64,000 nucleotides of DNA from Salinimicrobium sp035607535 (GCF_035607535.1 NZ_JAYDZX010000010.1:100066-164065), one strand, 5' to 3'. Shown: positions 8,609 to 18,208, numbered from the stretch's first letter. Notes: generated by a model from the sequence alone, not told the origin. Made by a program: numbers and translations.

Positions 8609-10395
8609 TGGCAGCAACCGTTCCTGCGGCAGAGAATGATTTCTTTAAATCAAAAGTCCTGGGCCATCCCGCGGGCCTCTTTGTTCTTTTCTTTACCGAA
8701 ATGTGGGAGCGCTTCTCGTTCTACGGAATGAGGGTACTCCTTATCAACTTCCTCACAATGGCTGTTATAGGAGTAGACAATCCCGGTTGGGGTTGGAGTG
8801 CAGAGAACGCAGGAGCATTGTTTGGAACTTATGCGGGATTACTATATTTAACACCTATTGCCGGGGGTATCATTGCCGATAAGATCACCGGCTACCGTTG
8901 GGCAGTGGTAATTGGTGCGGCGATCATGACCCTGGGGCACGCTTCCATGGCATTGGAAACAGAGTTTTCCCTTTATTTCGGACTTGCCCTACTGGTTATA
9001 GGTACAGGTTTCTTTAAACCTAATATTACCTCTATTATTTCTGAAATGTATGACGGCAAACCCGACAAGAAGGATGGTGCTTACACCATTTTCTACATGG
9101 GTGTAAATGCCGGAGCTTTCTTTGGAATGATGCTCTGTGGCTACCTTGCCGAAAGAGTAGGATGGAGCTGGGGCTTCGGTCTTGCGGGAATCTTTATGTT
9201 GCTGGGAACTTTACAGTTCTGGTTGGCTAAACCCCTTTTTGGAAATATAGGCGGAGTGCCCGATAGGGCTAAACTTGCCGAAGAAAAAGCAAAGGAAGAA
9301 GCGACGGGAGTCAAAGATCACTCTCATAACCCGTTTACACTTTTCGATAAGATCCTGGTTGTCGCAACTTCGGTTATAGGACTATTGTATTTGATCAATG
9401 ATCCTGTTTCCAGAATTGCCAATCTCAACCTGCTTCCGGCAGTCATGCCATTTGATTTTCAGGGAGAACCTTTCTCAGGACCTTTAGCTTTAGCTCTTAT
9501 TGGTTTGGTGTTATTCCTGGTTCTCGTGATCAGCAGGATTTCCAGGTATACTAAAATAGTTCGTGACAGGTTGATCGCTGTGATCATTTTTGCCTTTTTC
9601 ACGGTTTTCTTCTGGATGTCTTTTGAACAGGGCGCAACATCTTTGATCATATTTGCCCGTGATTCTGTAGACAGGGTGCTTGTTGGAACGGGGGCAACTG
9701 TGTTCAACGTATTCAATACGCTGCTAACGGTGGTGCCGCTTATGATCATCACCTGGGTGCTTTACCTCTTATGGAAGCAGACCTATAAAAGGGTTCTTGG
9801 TTCGAATATAGTTCTGGTGGTTTGCTTCGGTATCATCTGGGCAATTGTGATCTGGATGCTCGTTAGAGAATTCCAGGGAGACGCTACCGAGATCACAGTT
9901 TCATGGTTTAGTATCCTTAACTCCTTCTTTATAATTGTATTTGCCTCCTTCTTTTCCAAATGGTGGGAGAGCAAGTATAATCCTTCCGCAGCATGGAAAT
10001 ACAGCTTTGGGTTGATCTTGCTTGGAATCGGCTTTGGCTTATTGGCTTTTGGATCCAGTGGAATCGCCGAGGGTGCAAAAGTAAGTATGGTCTGGCTCAT
10101 TCTTGCCTATCTTTTCCATACCCTTGGAGAATTATGTCTGTCCCCTCTCGGGCTGTCTTACGTTAGTAAGTTGGTTCCTGCAAGGATGATCGCCTTCATG
10201 TTTGGAATGTGGTATCTCGCTATAGCAATAGGAAACAAGCTGGCAGGTTCTTTTGGAGGAATGATAGATGAGATCACCGAGCAGTACAGCCTTTCAACTT
10301 TTTTCCTGATTTTCACGTTAATACCTGTAGGTGCAGGAATATTGGTAGCACTGTTAAACCCGCTGCTTAAGAAATTGATGCATGGTGTAAAATAG
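8608..10395 (+). CDS. POT/PTR family peptide MFS transporter (second of two)
   Basis: A 595-residue paralogue of the preceding transporter. It has the same FTEMWERFSFYGMR signature, GGIIADKITG, FYMGVNAGAFFGM and a C-terminal LFHTLGELCLSPLGLS segment. It is longer than its neighbour because of a charged cytoplasmic loop at about residues 215-250 (contains KAKEEATGVKDHSHN) and extra central helices. The start ATG overlaps the stop of the first transporter by one base. Two coupled copies suggest different peptide size or charge preferences (inference). A strong terminator follows. Confidence 0.93.
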   Translation: MAATVPAAENDFFKSKVLGHPAGLFVLFFTEMWERFSFYGMRVLLINFLTMAVIGVDNPGWGWSAENAGALFGTYAGLLYLTPIAGGIIADKITGYRWAVVIGAAIMTLGHASMALETEFSLYFGLALLVIGTGFFKPNITSIISEMYDGKPDKKDGAYTIFYMGVNAGAFFGMMLCGYLAERVGWSWGFGLAGIFMLLGTLQFWLAKPLFGNIGGVPDRAKLAEEKAKEEATGVKDHSHNPFTLFDKILVVATSVIGLLYLINDPVSRIANLNLLPAVMPFDFQGEPFSGPLALALIGLVLFLVLVISRISRYTKIVRDRLIAVIIFAFFTVFFWMSFEQGATSLIIFARDSVDRVLVGTGATVFNVFNTLLTVVPLMIITWVLYLLWKQTYKRVLGSNIVLVVCFGIIWAIVIWMLVREFQGDATEITVSWFSILNSFFIIVFASFFSKWWESKYNPSAAWKYSFGLILLGIGFGLLAFGSSGIAEGAKVSMVWLILAYLFHTLGELCLSPLGLSYVSKLVPARMIAFMFGMWYLAIAIGNKLAGSFGGMIDEITEQYSLSTFFLIFTLIPVGAGILVALLNPLLKKLMHGVK

Positions 10396-10416
10396 TTAGC
10401 TTTCAAAAATGTAATT

Positions 10417-10448
10417 TTACGCCCTCTTTTGAGGGCGTAATTTTTTTA
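10417..10448 (+). terminator. Intrinsic terminator of the peptidase-transporter operon
   Basis: A TTACGCCCTC stem (10417-10426) pairs with GAGGGCGTAA (10431-10440) over a 4-base loop, followed by a T run. It ends the three-gene peptide operon and isolates the thioredoxin gene downstream. Confidence 0.88.
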
Positions 10449-10486
10449 TATTAGGAACGACTATTGCGAAGGAGAAAAGAAAAAAT

Positions 10487-11038
10487 ATGAAGAAACTCGT
10501 ACTAAGCTTAATAATCCTGTTTTTTGTGACTCCCAATGTCGTGTCTCAGGAAATTAAATGGATGAGCATGAATGAAGCATTGAAGGCTCAAAAAGTGAAG
10601 CCGAAAAAGATCTTTTTGGATGCTTACACTACCTGGTGTGGCCCGTGCAAACTACTTGATAAGAACACCTTTTCAAATGAGGATGTAATAAAATACATCA
10701 ACAAAAATTATTATCCGGTCAAGTTCAATGCCGAAGGCACCGAAGAAATTTCTTATCGCGGAATGACCTTCAAAAATCCCAATTATGACCCTAACCGAAG
10801 AGGCCGTAACAGTCAGCATGATTTTGCTCGGGCTATGAAGATCACGGGATATCCGAGCCTGGTGTTTTTCGATGAGAAAGGAAATCTCATTGGTCCCATC
10901 CCGGGTTACAGAACTCCTCATCAACTTGAATTATTTCTGAAGATGTTCGTTGGAGAGGATTATAAGGATATTAATTCGCCTGAAGCCTTTAAGGCTTATT
11001 CCGAAACCTTCAAGAATGAATTCGCAGTTTCAAACTGA
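10487..11038 (+). CDS. Exported thioredoxin-fold protein
   Basis: A 183-residue protein with a signal peptide (residues 1-20, ending near VSQ). The thioredoxin active site WCGPCK follows DAYTTW at about residue 50, and a cis-proline-like segment ITGYPSLVFFDEKG lies near residue 125. An insertion between these two elements (RGMTFKNPNYDPNRRGRN) makes the domain larger than plain thioredoxin. It is probably a periplasmic disulfide reductase or isomerase; the partner is unknown. A good ribosome site, AAGGAGAAAAG, lies just before the ATG. The gene is monocistronic and converges on comEC. Confidence 0.85.
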   Translation: MKKLVLSLIILFFVTPNVVSQEIKWMSMNEALKAQKVKPKKIFLDAYTTWCGPCKLLDKNTFSNEDVIKYINKNYYPVKFNAEGTEEISYRGMTFKNPNYDPNRRGRNSQHDFARAMKITGYPSLVFFDEKGNLIGPIPGYRTPHQLELFLKMFVGEDYKDINSPEAFKAYSETFKNEFAVSN

Positions 11039-11098
11039 ACTTTCCCATTGTCAGCTTAAGAATAATGCTCAGTTTCGACCCGATCTGTAGAGCCTTGC

Positions 11099-13114
11099 TT
11101 ATTTTATAAGAAAGGCTCCATCCTCTGCAGTATAGTGGAAGGGTATTTCATTTTCTACAACCGTCTTTCGCCATTTATTGACAATAGAAGGATAATTACT
11201 CCCATCGGCAATTACTGCTGAAGGTTTTGTCTTCTGGAGAAGGCGCTCCAGGTTTAGCCGCGGTGAGCCGGTAAGGAGCAATTTTGAACCTTCCGGTAAC
11301 TCCGGAGGTATCATACCGGTGCTATCAATGAGTATCAAAAAATGACCTTTTTGAGAGTAAATGTTTTTTACCTGCTCCTCTTTGACCTGCGCAATGTTTC
11401 CCCCCACTTTATAGTTCCGAATCATTGCCAATTCTTCTGCCGGTGAAGAGAGATCGTGATATAGCTGAAGTCTTTTTCCTTGTTGATCTCCTATAACACT
11501 GTTCCGGCTTTTGTGAAACACAATTAACTGCTTTTCATAATCTGAACCTTCAAAAATGTAAACCAGTTGTAAAATTATTACTGAGAAAAGAACAGCTATA
11601 AACCTTTGATACCTGAAATTTCTTGACAGGAGGAAGAGGAAGAATAGTAATATGTACCACGCCCAAACTTCAGATATAGAAAAAGATATGTCCCGAAAGA
11701 TAAACTGCTCTCTTTCTGCAATGAATTTTACCGTTCCATTTAGTAATTCAATTGCGTACTCGTAAGCCCTGGCTAAGAAAGATGGTAGTAGTTCCAAAAT
11801 GGCCAAAAAGATCAACAGAACCCCTCCAATCAAGATAATGCCGAGAAACGGAAGGATGAGCAGGTTCGTAAGGAAGAACAAACCGGGAAATTGATGAAAG
11901 TAATATAAACTTAGGGGTAGGATTCCCGCCTGGGCGGCAATGGTGACGGTGAGCAGATCCCATAGGTATTTGAGGATCCTGTTTGGGGGAAAGTAAAGGT
12001 TTGACAGGAGTGGCTGAAGAAGAACGATTGACAGCACAGCAAGATAGCTCAACTGGAATCCTACCTCAAAGATCCATTGCGGCTTAATGAGCAGCAGGAG
12101 AAGGAGAGAAAGAAATATTGAATTAAGGGTGCTAGTGCGTCTATTGATTTCCAAGCTAATTGCTATAAAGCTAAACATGGTCACTGCCCGCACTACAGAG
12201 GGAGAGAGGCCGGCAAGTACTGCAAAACTCCAAAGGCCGGTCAAGATTAGAAAGGTCTTGAGGATCTTACCTTTTTTGAACCTCCTTAGTGGCTTGAGAA
12301 GCCAGTGAAGAAAAAGTAAAATTACGCCGACATGTAGTCCTGAAACCGCAAGAATATGTATAGCACCTGCCGCCGAAAAGTTGTTGTAGGTTTCGGTAGA
12401 AATATCCTGTTTTTGACCCAGTAATAAAGCCTGAACCACTGCCAGCTCATCTTTTTCAAATCCATTCCTTCTCAAAGATGTGGTGATTTTTCTTCTGAAG
12501 TCGGCGACATTGGTCCGAATTTTATTTTCTTCAAGAGATAACCGAAGGAAGTTTGTATTTCTCAGGTCCACCTGCCGCACGATCCCTTTGCCGGCCATAA
12601 ACTTCTTGTAGTTAAACTGGTGAGGGTTCAGCGGACCGTGAAGTGGGAGAGGCTGCCCCACTATGATCAATTGCTCTCCTTCCAAAAAGGGCATTTTCAG
12701 ACTGTCTTTAAGGCTCAACAGCAGTAGCTTTCCATGAGAAGATTTGCCGTTGACAGAATTGACTTCAGCAATATATTTGTGGCTGTAAAGATCGGGTTTC
12801 AGATTTTCTTTGATGCTAAGCTTCAGTACCGGAATTTCTTCAGCAGAAATTTTGTTGATGTAATGCTGCGGCTGATTTTGAGGGAGGTGGAGACTGGAGA
12901 CAAAAATTCCGAGGCTCAAAAAAAGGAGAAGGACACTGCTTCCAAAGACTTCGTCGGGGAAGAGCAGTCTTCTTGCACGAAAGTAGGACAGGGCAAAAAT
13001 GAGCAGAACCGGAAGGAGGACGAAAAATGACATTTTTGGCGACCATTCCAGAAAGAATCCGCTGCAAACACCCAGCAGTAGCACAAGTGTAAGTCTAAAG
13101 ATCGCTGTATTCAA
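11099..13114 (-). CDS. comEC: ComEC/Rec2-type DNA uptake channel protein
   Basis: A 671-residue polytopic membrane protein. The N-terminal helices and soluble DUF4131/OB-like part are followed by the Competence domain with the hallmark AVSGLHVGVILLFLHWLL. Family members carry DNA across the inner membrane during natural transformation. The C-terminal soluble part after the last helix (about residues 525-671) sits where other ComEC proteins have a metallo-beta-lactamase-like domain, but I see no HxHxDH motif, so that domain is degenerate or replaced. It is the last gene of the surE-lpxB cluster, 38 bp after the NlpC/P60 gene. Confidence 0.88.
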   Translation of the reverse strand: MNTAIFRLTLVLLLGVCSGFFLEWSPKMSFFVLLPVLLIFALSYFRARRLLFPDEVFGSSVLLLFLSLGIFVSSLHLPQNQPQHYINKISAEEIPVLKLSIKENLKPDLYSHKYIAEVNSVNGKSSHGKLLLLSLKDSLKMPFLEGEQLIIVGQPLPLHGPLNPHQFNYKKFMAGKGIVRQVDLRNTNFLRLSLEENKIRTNVADFRRKITTSLRRNGFEKDELAVVQALLLGQKQDISTETYNNFSAAGAIHILAVSGLHVGVILLFLHWLLKPLRRFKKGKILKTFLILTGLWSFAVLAGLSPSVVRAVTMFSFIAISLEINRRTSTLNSIFLSLLLLLLIKPQWIFEVGFQLSYLAVLSIVLLQPLLSNLYFPPNRILKYLWDLLTVTIAAQAGILPLSLYYFHQFPGLFFLTNLLILPFLGIILIGGVLLIFLAILELLPSFLARAYEYAIELLNGTVKFIAEREQFIFRDISFSISEVWAWYILLFFLFLLSRNFRYQRFIAVLFSVIILQLVYIFEGSDYEKQLIVFHKSRNSVIGDQQGKRLQLYHDLSSPAEELAMIRNYKVGGNIAQVKEEQVKNIYSQKGHFLILIDSTGMIPPELPEGSKLLLTGSPRLNLERLLQKTKPSAVIADGSNYPSIVNKWRKTVVENEIPFHYTAEDGAFLIK

Positions 13115-13152
13115 ACCACTTATTCTTCAGGAGTTTACCCGAAGATAGGGAT

Positions 13153-13704
13153 TTATAGGATGCGCCGGGCCATCACAAAATGGTCGCGCCAGTAATTTTC
13201 ATTGAGCGCCGAAATAATTACTCCGCGGGATGTACTGGAGTGAATGAAATAGATGTTATCTGCATCAAGTTCTACCACCAGGCCCACATGGTTGATATTC
13301 TTCTTGCGCCTGTCGGTAATAAAGAACAGCAGATCTCCTGTTCTCACGTTTCCCAGCTCAAGTTGTTCCCCTAATTGCGCCATTTCTTTTGAGGAGCGTG
13401 GCAGGGAGATATCGTTCTGTAGAAAGCAGGTATATACAAGACCCGAGCAGTCCATACCGTCGGGTGTCGTGCCGCCGTATTTATATTTAGTGCCGAGAAA
13501 CTGAAGGGCGTGATCTATGATGTTGAAGGTTTCCGTTTCAAGATCTTCAATAACTTCGTCTGTGAGGTCTATAAAATCAGGTAAGTCCGCATAACCGGCC
13601 GATTTTTCCTGTGCTTTTTGTGTAGCTGATGGCACTCCTTTCCGGGCGCCGCAGGAAGTAAGGGAGATCGTTACGAGGAGGAGAGCAAAGTAGCGGACCT
13701 TCAT
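13153..13704 (-). CDS. NlpC/P60 (C40) peptidoglycan endopeptidase lipoprotein
   Basis: A 183-residue lipoprotein with an N-terminal signal and lipobox LTSC (Cys18). The NlpC/P60 domain covers about residues 62-183. The catalytic Cys is in DGMDCSGLV and the catalytic His in NINHVGLVVE; FIHSSTSRGV supplies the third polar position. It probably cleaves peptide cross-links or stem peptides in the periplasm. The first four bases overlap the end of lpxB (ATGA), so it is translated in series with the lipid A gene. Confidence 0.9.
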   Translation of the reverse strand: MKVRYFALLLVTISLTSCGARKGVPSATQKAQEKSAGYADLPDFIDLTDEVIEDLETETFNIIDHALQFLGTKYKYGGTTPDGMDCSGLVYTCFLQNDISLPRSSKEMAQLGEQLELGNVRTGDLLFFITDRRKKNINHVGLVVELDADNIYFIHSSTSRGVIISALNENYWRDHFVMARRIL

Positions 13705-14819
13705 GAAGCTGAAATCTTTTGATAGATTAGCTGCGCTGTTTTTTCACTCGCGCCTTTGCCACCTAATTTTTTCTCTAACTCGTAATAATCTGAAAAAATC
13801 TTCTTCCGGTTTTCCTGGTCAAGGATCTTTAAAAGTTCTTTTTTGAGATTCTGGCGGTCAAAATCACTTTGGATGAGCTCTTTTACCACCTCCCGTTGCA
13901 TTATAAGATTTACCAGAGAAATATATTCAAGGTTAATGACCCGTTTTGCAATTTGATAGGAAATGAAATTGCCCTTATAGCAAACTACTTCAGGCACTTT
14001 TAATAAAGCAGTTTCCAAGGTTGCAGTTCCGGAGGTAACAAGGGCTGCTGTTGATATTTCCAGGAGATCATAGGTGCGATTCATTACAAGATGCACGTTA
14101 CTTTTCTTGATAAAGCGGCGATAAAATGCCTCTTCCTGACTTGGTGCCCCTGCGATCACAAATTGATAATCCTTAAAATCCTGAGTCACACTGAGCATGA
14201 TCTCCAGCATTTTGGAGATTTCCTGTTTCCGGCTGCCGGGCAGAAGAGCGATCACGGGACGGTTGTCAAGATCGCATTCTACCTTAACTTTATTTACATC
14301 AGCAGGTGGTCTTTCTGCAATTTCGTCTATAAGCGGATGCCCTACGAAATTGACCTTGAAATTATGCTTTTGCTCATAAAAGTCCTTTTCAAATGGTAGG
14401 ATCACATACATCTCGTCGATATCCCTTTGAATATCTTTGATTCGATTCTCTTTCCAGGCCCAAATTTGAGGAGAGATATAAAAATGGGTTTTATATCCTT
14501 CTTTGCGGGCCCACTTTGCAATTCGCAGGTTGAAACCCGGGTAATCTACAAAAATGATCACGTGAGGATCCCACTTTTTAATATCCTCTTTGCAGAAAGA
14601 AATATTCTTCAAAATGGTACCGAGGTTCATGATCACTTCAGCAAAGCCCATAAAGGCCAGATCGCGATAGTGCTTTACCGGTGTACCGCCTTCCCGCTCC
14701 ATGAGATCTCCTCCCCAAAACCTGAATTCGGCCTGTGGATCGGTCTTTTTTAAAGCTTTCATGAGGTTCGCCGCGTGAAGGTCACCCGAAGCCTCTCCGG
14801 CAATAATGTAGTACTTCAT
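13701..14819 (-). CDS. lpxB: Lipid-A-disaccharide synthase
   Basis: A 372-residue GT-B glycosyltransferase (GT19) that joins UDP-2,3-diacylglucosamine to lipid X to form the lipid A disaccharide at the inner face of the inner membrane. Motifs are AGEASGDLHAANLMKAL at the N-terminus, FVDYPGFNLRIAKWA, YISPQIWAWKENR and the donor-site LLPGSRKQEISKML, with TSGTATLETALLKVPEVV near the C-terminus. Its length is close to the family norm of about 380. It sits between a small membrane protein and the NlpC/P60 gene and overlaps the latter by 4 bp. Confidence 0.95.
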   Translation of the reverse strand: MKYYIIAGEASGDLHAANLMKALKKTDPQAEFRFWGGDLMEREGGTPVKHYRDLAFMGFAEVIMNLGTILKNISFCKEDIKKWDPHVIIFVDYPGFNLRIAKWARKEGYKTHFYISPQIWAWKENRIKDIQRDIDEMYVILPFEKDFYEQKHNFKVNFVGHPLIDEIAERPPADVNKVKVECDLDNRPVIALLPGSRKQEISKMLEIMLSVTQDFKDYQFVIAGAPSQEEAFYRRFIKKSNVHLVMNRTYDLLEISTAALVTSGTATLETALLKVPEVVCYKGNFISYQIAKRVINLEYISLVNLIMQREVVKELIQSDFDRQNLKKELLKILDQENRKKIFSDYYELEKKLGGKGASEKTAQLIYQKISAS

Positions 14820-14820
14820 A

Positions 14821-15102
14821 TCAGCTAAGCTTTATGATGGCAATTACCAGAGCGGCAAGTATAGATGCCAGTAAAACACCCCGGGCCCTATAGGTTTTTT
14901 CTTTTTTCAAAAAATAGAAGAAAGGAATAAAATTCAGGATGGCCCCCGCAGTAATAAGAGTTCCTATGAAACCTCCACGCATGGATTCTTTGAGGGTTTC
15001 AAGTATCGACAGCTCAGAAAATATCAGAATATAAATGAGCATTCCAAGGAGATTGGCTGCTATCCCTGTCAAAAAGCCGATAAATATCTCCTTTTTAATC
15101 AT
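14821..15102 (-). CDS. Small integral membrane protein of unknown function
   Basis: A 93-residue protein with three predicted membrane helices (about residues 5-27, 42-63 and 74-91) separated by short charged loops (KKEKTYRAR between helices 2 and 3). No family recognised. Its start overlaps the end of surE by 8 bp and its stop is one base from the start of lpxB, so it is clearly part of the operon. It could be an assembly or lipid-handling accessory of LpxB, but nothing in the sequence proves this. Confidence 0.75.
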   Translation of the reverse strand: MIKKEIFIGFLTGIAANLLGMLIYILIFSELSILETLKESMRGGFIGTLITAGAILNFIPFFYFLKKEKTYRARGVLLASILAALVIAIIKLS

Positions 15103-15877
15103 TTAGATCCCATGTGTTTAAATCTCTAAGGAATTGATGGGCGGTGAGGTCAAACTGCACAGGTACGACAGAAACATACCCCTGAGAAAGGGCAAATTCA
15201 TCGCTGTCTTCCCCTTCGTCTTCATTTATAAATTTTCCCGAAAGCCAGTAATAATCCCGGCCCTGAGGATTTGTTCTTTTATCAAATTCCTCTTCCCATC
15301 TCGCATTTGCCTGCCTACACACCTTTATTCCCTTGATCTCCGACTCGGGCAACTTCGGAAGGTTCACATTTAGCACCACTCCTTTTGGGAGCCCGTGCTT
15401 TAATACCTGCCGGGTTATACGTTTTACAAATTTCTTGCAAGGTTCAAAATCGGCATTTAAGGAATAGTCCAGTAAGGAAAAACCAATTGCAGGAATACCT
15501 TCGATTCCGGCTTCCACTGCCGCACTCATAGTACCTGAATAGATCACGTTAATAGAAGAGTTAGAGCCGTGATTAATTCCGCTCACACAAAGATCCGGTT
15601 TGCGGTGGAGGATCTCCTGCGTCGCGATCTTCACACAATCGGCCGGCGTTCCCGAGCAGCTGAACTCTTTATGCTTATAAGTTTCTTTTACTGTTATCTG
15701 GTCACAAAAAAGAGTGTCGCTAATAGTTATGGCATGTCCCATTCCGCTTTGAGGGCTATCGGGTGCTACCACGATCACATCACCCAGCTGTTTCATTACA
15801 TCGATAAGCGCCCGGATTCCAGGGGCGGTAATTCCGTCATCGTTGGTTACTAAGATCAGCGGTTTTTCCTGAGGCAT
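15095..15877 (-). CDS. surE: 5'/3'-nucleotidase SurE
   Basis: A 260-residue metal-dependent phosphatase acting on nucleoside monophosphates. The SurE signature LVTNDDGITAPGI gives the metal-binding Asp pair at the N-terminus. APDSPQSGMGHAIT and SGINHGSNSSINVIYSGT complete the active site. Length is near the usual 250-260. It is the first gene of the surE-orf-lpxB-NlpC/P60-comEC series. The 124-bp gap to the divergent prc gene holds both promoters, but I see no clear TAnnTTTG match there. Confidence 0.95.
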   Translation of the reverse strand: MPQEKPLILVTNDDGITAPGIRALIDVMKQLGDVIVVAPDSPQSGMGHAITISDTLFCDQITVKETYKHKEFSCSGTPADCVKIATQEILHRKPDLCVSGINHGSNSSINVIYSGTMSAAVEAGIEGIPAIGFSLLDYSLNADFEPCKKFVKRITRQVLKHGLPKGVVLNVNLPKLPESEIKGIKVCRQANARWEEEFDKRTNPQGRDYYWLSGKFINEDEGEDSDEFALSQGYVSVVPVQFDLTAHQFLRDLNTWDLND

Positions 15878-16001
15878 TTATGAAAATTTTATGGCTGCTA
15901 AATTAAATTAATTTCCTGAGGAAAGACTTATATTCGTAATTTAACAAAAACCGTAAAACTATAGAAGTTGGCATAGTTTTTACTGTAGTAGAGGTATACA
16001 A

Positions 16002-18155
16002 ATGATGAAAATACAAACTATAATGAAAAGGAATTATAAACTACTGGTGCTGGTACTGCTCTTTGCTGCAGCCTCCTGCAGCTTTACCACCAAGACCTTC
16101 AACGATCCCAACAAAGATAGAACCTTGATTGAGCTGATCTCTTATGTCCTTAAAAATGGACATTACGATGCCAAGGAGGTAGACGATTCCTTTTCTTCTG
16201 AAGTATTTAAAGATTACCTGGAAGCCCTTGATCCTTTGAAAAGATACTTCTATGCTAGCGATATTGAGGAATTCAAACAGTATGAAAACTTGCTGGATGA
16301 CCAGATCAAGAATTCGGAGATCAGTTTCTTTGACCTTACTCATACCAGATTAATGCAGCGCATGAATGAGGCTGAAGGTATGTACATGGAAATCCTGGAT
16401 AAGCCTTTTGACTTCAGCAAAAAGGAGCAACTGGATACAGATTACAGTAAACGTGGTTATGTAAACTCTGAAGCAGAGATGAAGCAAAGATGGAGAAAAC
16501 AGCTTAAGTTCTCTGCCATTTCAAATTTCTACGATAAGAAAAAAGAGCAGGAGAGAGAACTAGAAAACAATCCTGATTATGTCGCAAAGACCGATGCAGA
16601 ACTTGAAGTAGAGGCGCGGGAGCTAACCAGGAATTCTTTGGAAGAATATTTTGATTTTAGTGATGATCTTGAAAGAAAAGACTGGTTTTCGGTTTACGTA
16701 AATGCAATTGTGGAAGAATTTGATCCACATACCTTCTACTTTGCACCACAAGATAAGGACCGTTTTGATATGGCAATGAGCGGGAAGCTCGAAGGTATTG
16801 GCGCCCGACTTCAAAAGAAAAACGACAACGTGAAAATTGTTGAAGTGATCTCCGGCGGGCCTGCCTGGAGAGGTGAAGAGGTAGAAGTAGGTGACGAAAT
16901 AATCAAGGTAAAACAGGAAGACGAGAAAGAACCTGTAAGTGTTGTTGGTATGAGGCTTGATGATGCCGTGAATCTCATTAAAGGGCCAAAAGGTTCAAAA
17001 GTTACCCTTACCCTTAAAAAAGTAGATGGAACAATTCAGGAAGTAGATATAGTGCGGGATGTGGTTGAGATCGAAGAAACTTATGCAAAGGCGGCCAAAG
17101 TACAAAAGGATGGCAGAACTTATGGAGTGATCAACCTGCCGAAGTTCTATTTTGATATGGAAGATTATTCAGAAAGGAATGCAGCTTCCGATGTTAAGAA
17201 GGAGATCATAAGGCTGAAGAAAGAAGGAATGGACGGTTTAGTGCTCGACCTTAGGAATAACGGTGGAGGATCACTTAAAACTGTTGTTGATATTGCAGGA
17301 CTATTTATAAAGGAAGGACCTATTGTACAGGTAAAGTCCAAGCTGGAAGGCCAGGAAGTGTTGAAAGATAATGATCCGTCAATCCTTTGGGATGGGCCGC
17401 TTGTGATCCTTGTGAATGAACTATCTGCCTCAGCTTCCGAAATCCTTGCAGCTGCGATGCAGGATTATAAAAGAGCCGTGATCATTGGTAGCAAACAAAC
17501 CTATGGAAAAGGAACAGTGCAAAATGTACTGGATCTTAACCGTTGGGTAAGAAATAGTGACCTTGGAGATCTGGGAGCATTAAAAATTACAACCCAGAAG
17601 TTCTACAGGGTGAATGGTGGTTCTACCCAGCTCGAAGGAGTTAAGAGTGATGTAGTGGTGCCCGATCGTTATTCTTTCATTGATATTGGAGAGAAGGACC
17701 AAAAGAACCCACTGCCATGGGATCAAATCCAGGCAGCGTCATTTCAGGAATGGGATGGATATATTGACTTTGAAGAAACCCTTGCCAATAGCCAGAAACG
17801 AATGGCGAAGAATGAGCATATCGATCTTATACAAGAAAATGCTGAATGGATAAGGGATCAGCGTAACAATACGACTTTCCCGCTCAACTATGAAGATTAC
17901 AGCAGGGAAATGGAGCTAAACGAGGAGCAGGCAAAGAGGTTTGATAAGATCTCGGAGTATCAATCGAACCTCAGCTTCGAATCTCTTCCCTATGAGAAGG
18001 AACTGTTTAGTGTAGACACCGTACTTGCTGAAAAACGACAAAGATGGCATAAAAGCCTTAGCAGTGATATTTACATGGAAGAGGCAGTACATGTACTGGA
18101 AGACATGAAGATGAACAACATCAAAAAATCAGGTCTTGCTGATATAAAAAAATAA
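16002..18155 (+). CDS. prc: Carboxy-terminal processing peptidase (tail-specific protease, S41A)
   Basis: A 717-residue periplasmic protease of the Prc family. The N-terminus is a lipoprotein signal with lipobox AASC. A helical N-terminal region is followed by a PDZ domain at about residues 265-350 (IVEVISGGPAWRGEEV) and the S41 protease core. By alignment with E. coli Prc the catalytic dyad is Ser477 in SASASEI and Lys502 in TYGKG. A C-terminal DUF3340-like helical region ends the protein. The family degrades tagged or misfolded envelope proteins and can trim cell-wall hydrolases. The ATG at 16002 is preceded by AGAGG; an in-frame ATG at 16023 would give a shorter and equally good lipoprotein signal. 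Confidence 0.92.
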   Translation: MMKIQTIMKRNYKLLVLVLLFAAASCSFTTKTFNDPNKDRTLIELISYVLKNGHYDAKEVDDSFSSEVFKDYLEALDPLKRYFYASDIEEFKQYENLLDDQIKNSEISFFDLTHTRLMQRMNEAEGMYMEILDKPFDFSKKEQLDTDYSKRGYVNSEAEMKQRWRKQLKFSAISNFYDKKKEQERELENNPDYVAKTDAELEVEARELTRNSLEEYFDFSDDLERKDWFSVYVNAIVEEFDPHTFYFAPQDKDRFDMAMSGKLEGIGARLQKKNDNVKIVEVISGGPAWRGEEVEVGDEIIKVKQEDEKEPVSVVGMRLDDAVNLIKGPKGSKVTLTLKKVDGTIQEVDIVRDVVEIEETYAKAAKVQKDGRTYGVINLPKFYFDMEDYSERNAASDVKKEIIRLKKEGMDGLVLDLRNNGGGSLKTVVDIAGLFIKEGPIVQVKSKLEGQEVLKDNDPSILWDGPLVILVNELSASASEILAAAMQDYKRAVIIGSKQTYGKGTVQNVLDLNRWVRNSDLGDLGALKITTQKFYRVNGGSTQLEGVKSDVVVPDRYSFIDIGEKDQKNPLPWDQIQAASFQEWDGYIDFEETLANSQKRMAKNEHIDLIQENAEWIRDQRNNTTFPLNYEDYSREMELNEEQAKRFDKISEYQSNLSFESLPYEKELFSVDTVLAEKRQRWHKSLSSDIYMEEAVHVLEDMKMNNIKKSGLADIKK

Positions 18156-18179
18156 GAATAAGAAAAACAGCATATTCAA

Positions 18180-18208
18180 AAAGGGCTTTTTAAAGAGCCC
18201 TTTTTTTG
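18180..18208 (+). terminator. Intrinsic terminator after prc
   Basis: AGGGCT pairs with AGCCCT across an AT-rich inner stem, followed by a run of seven T. It lies 25 bp after the prc stop codon. Confidence 0.8.
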
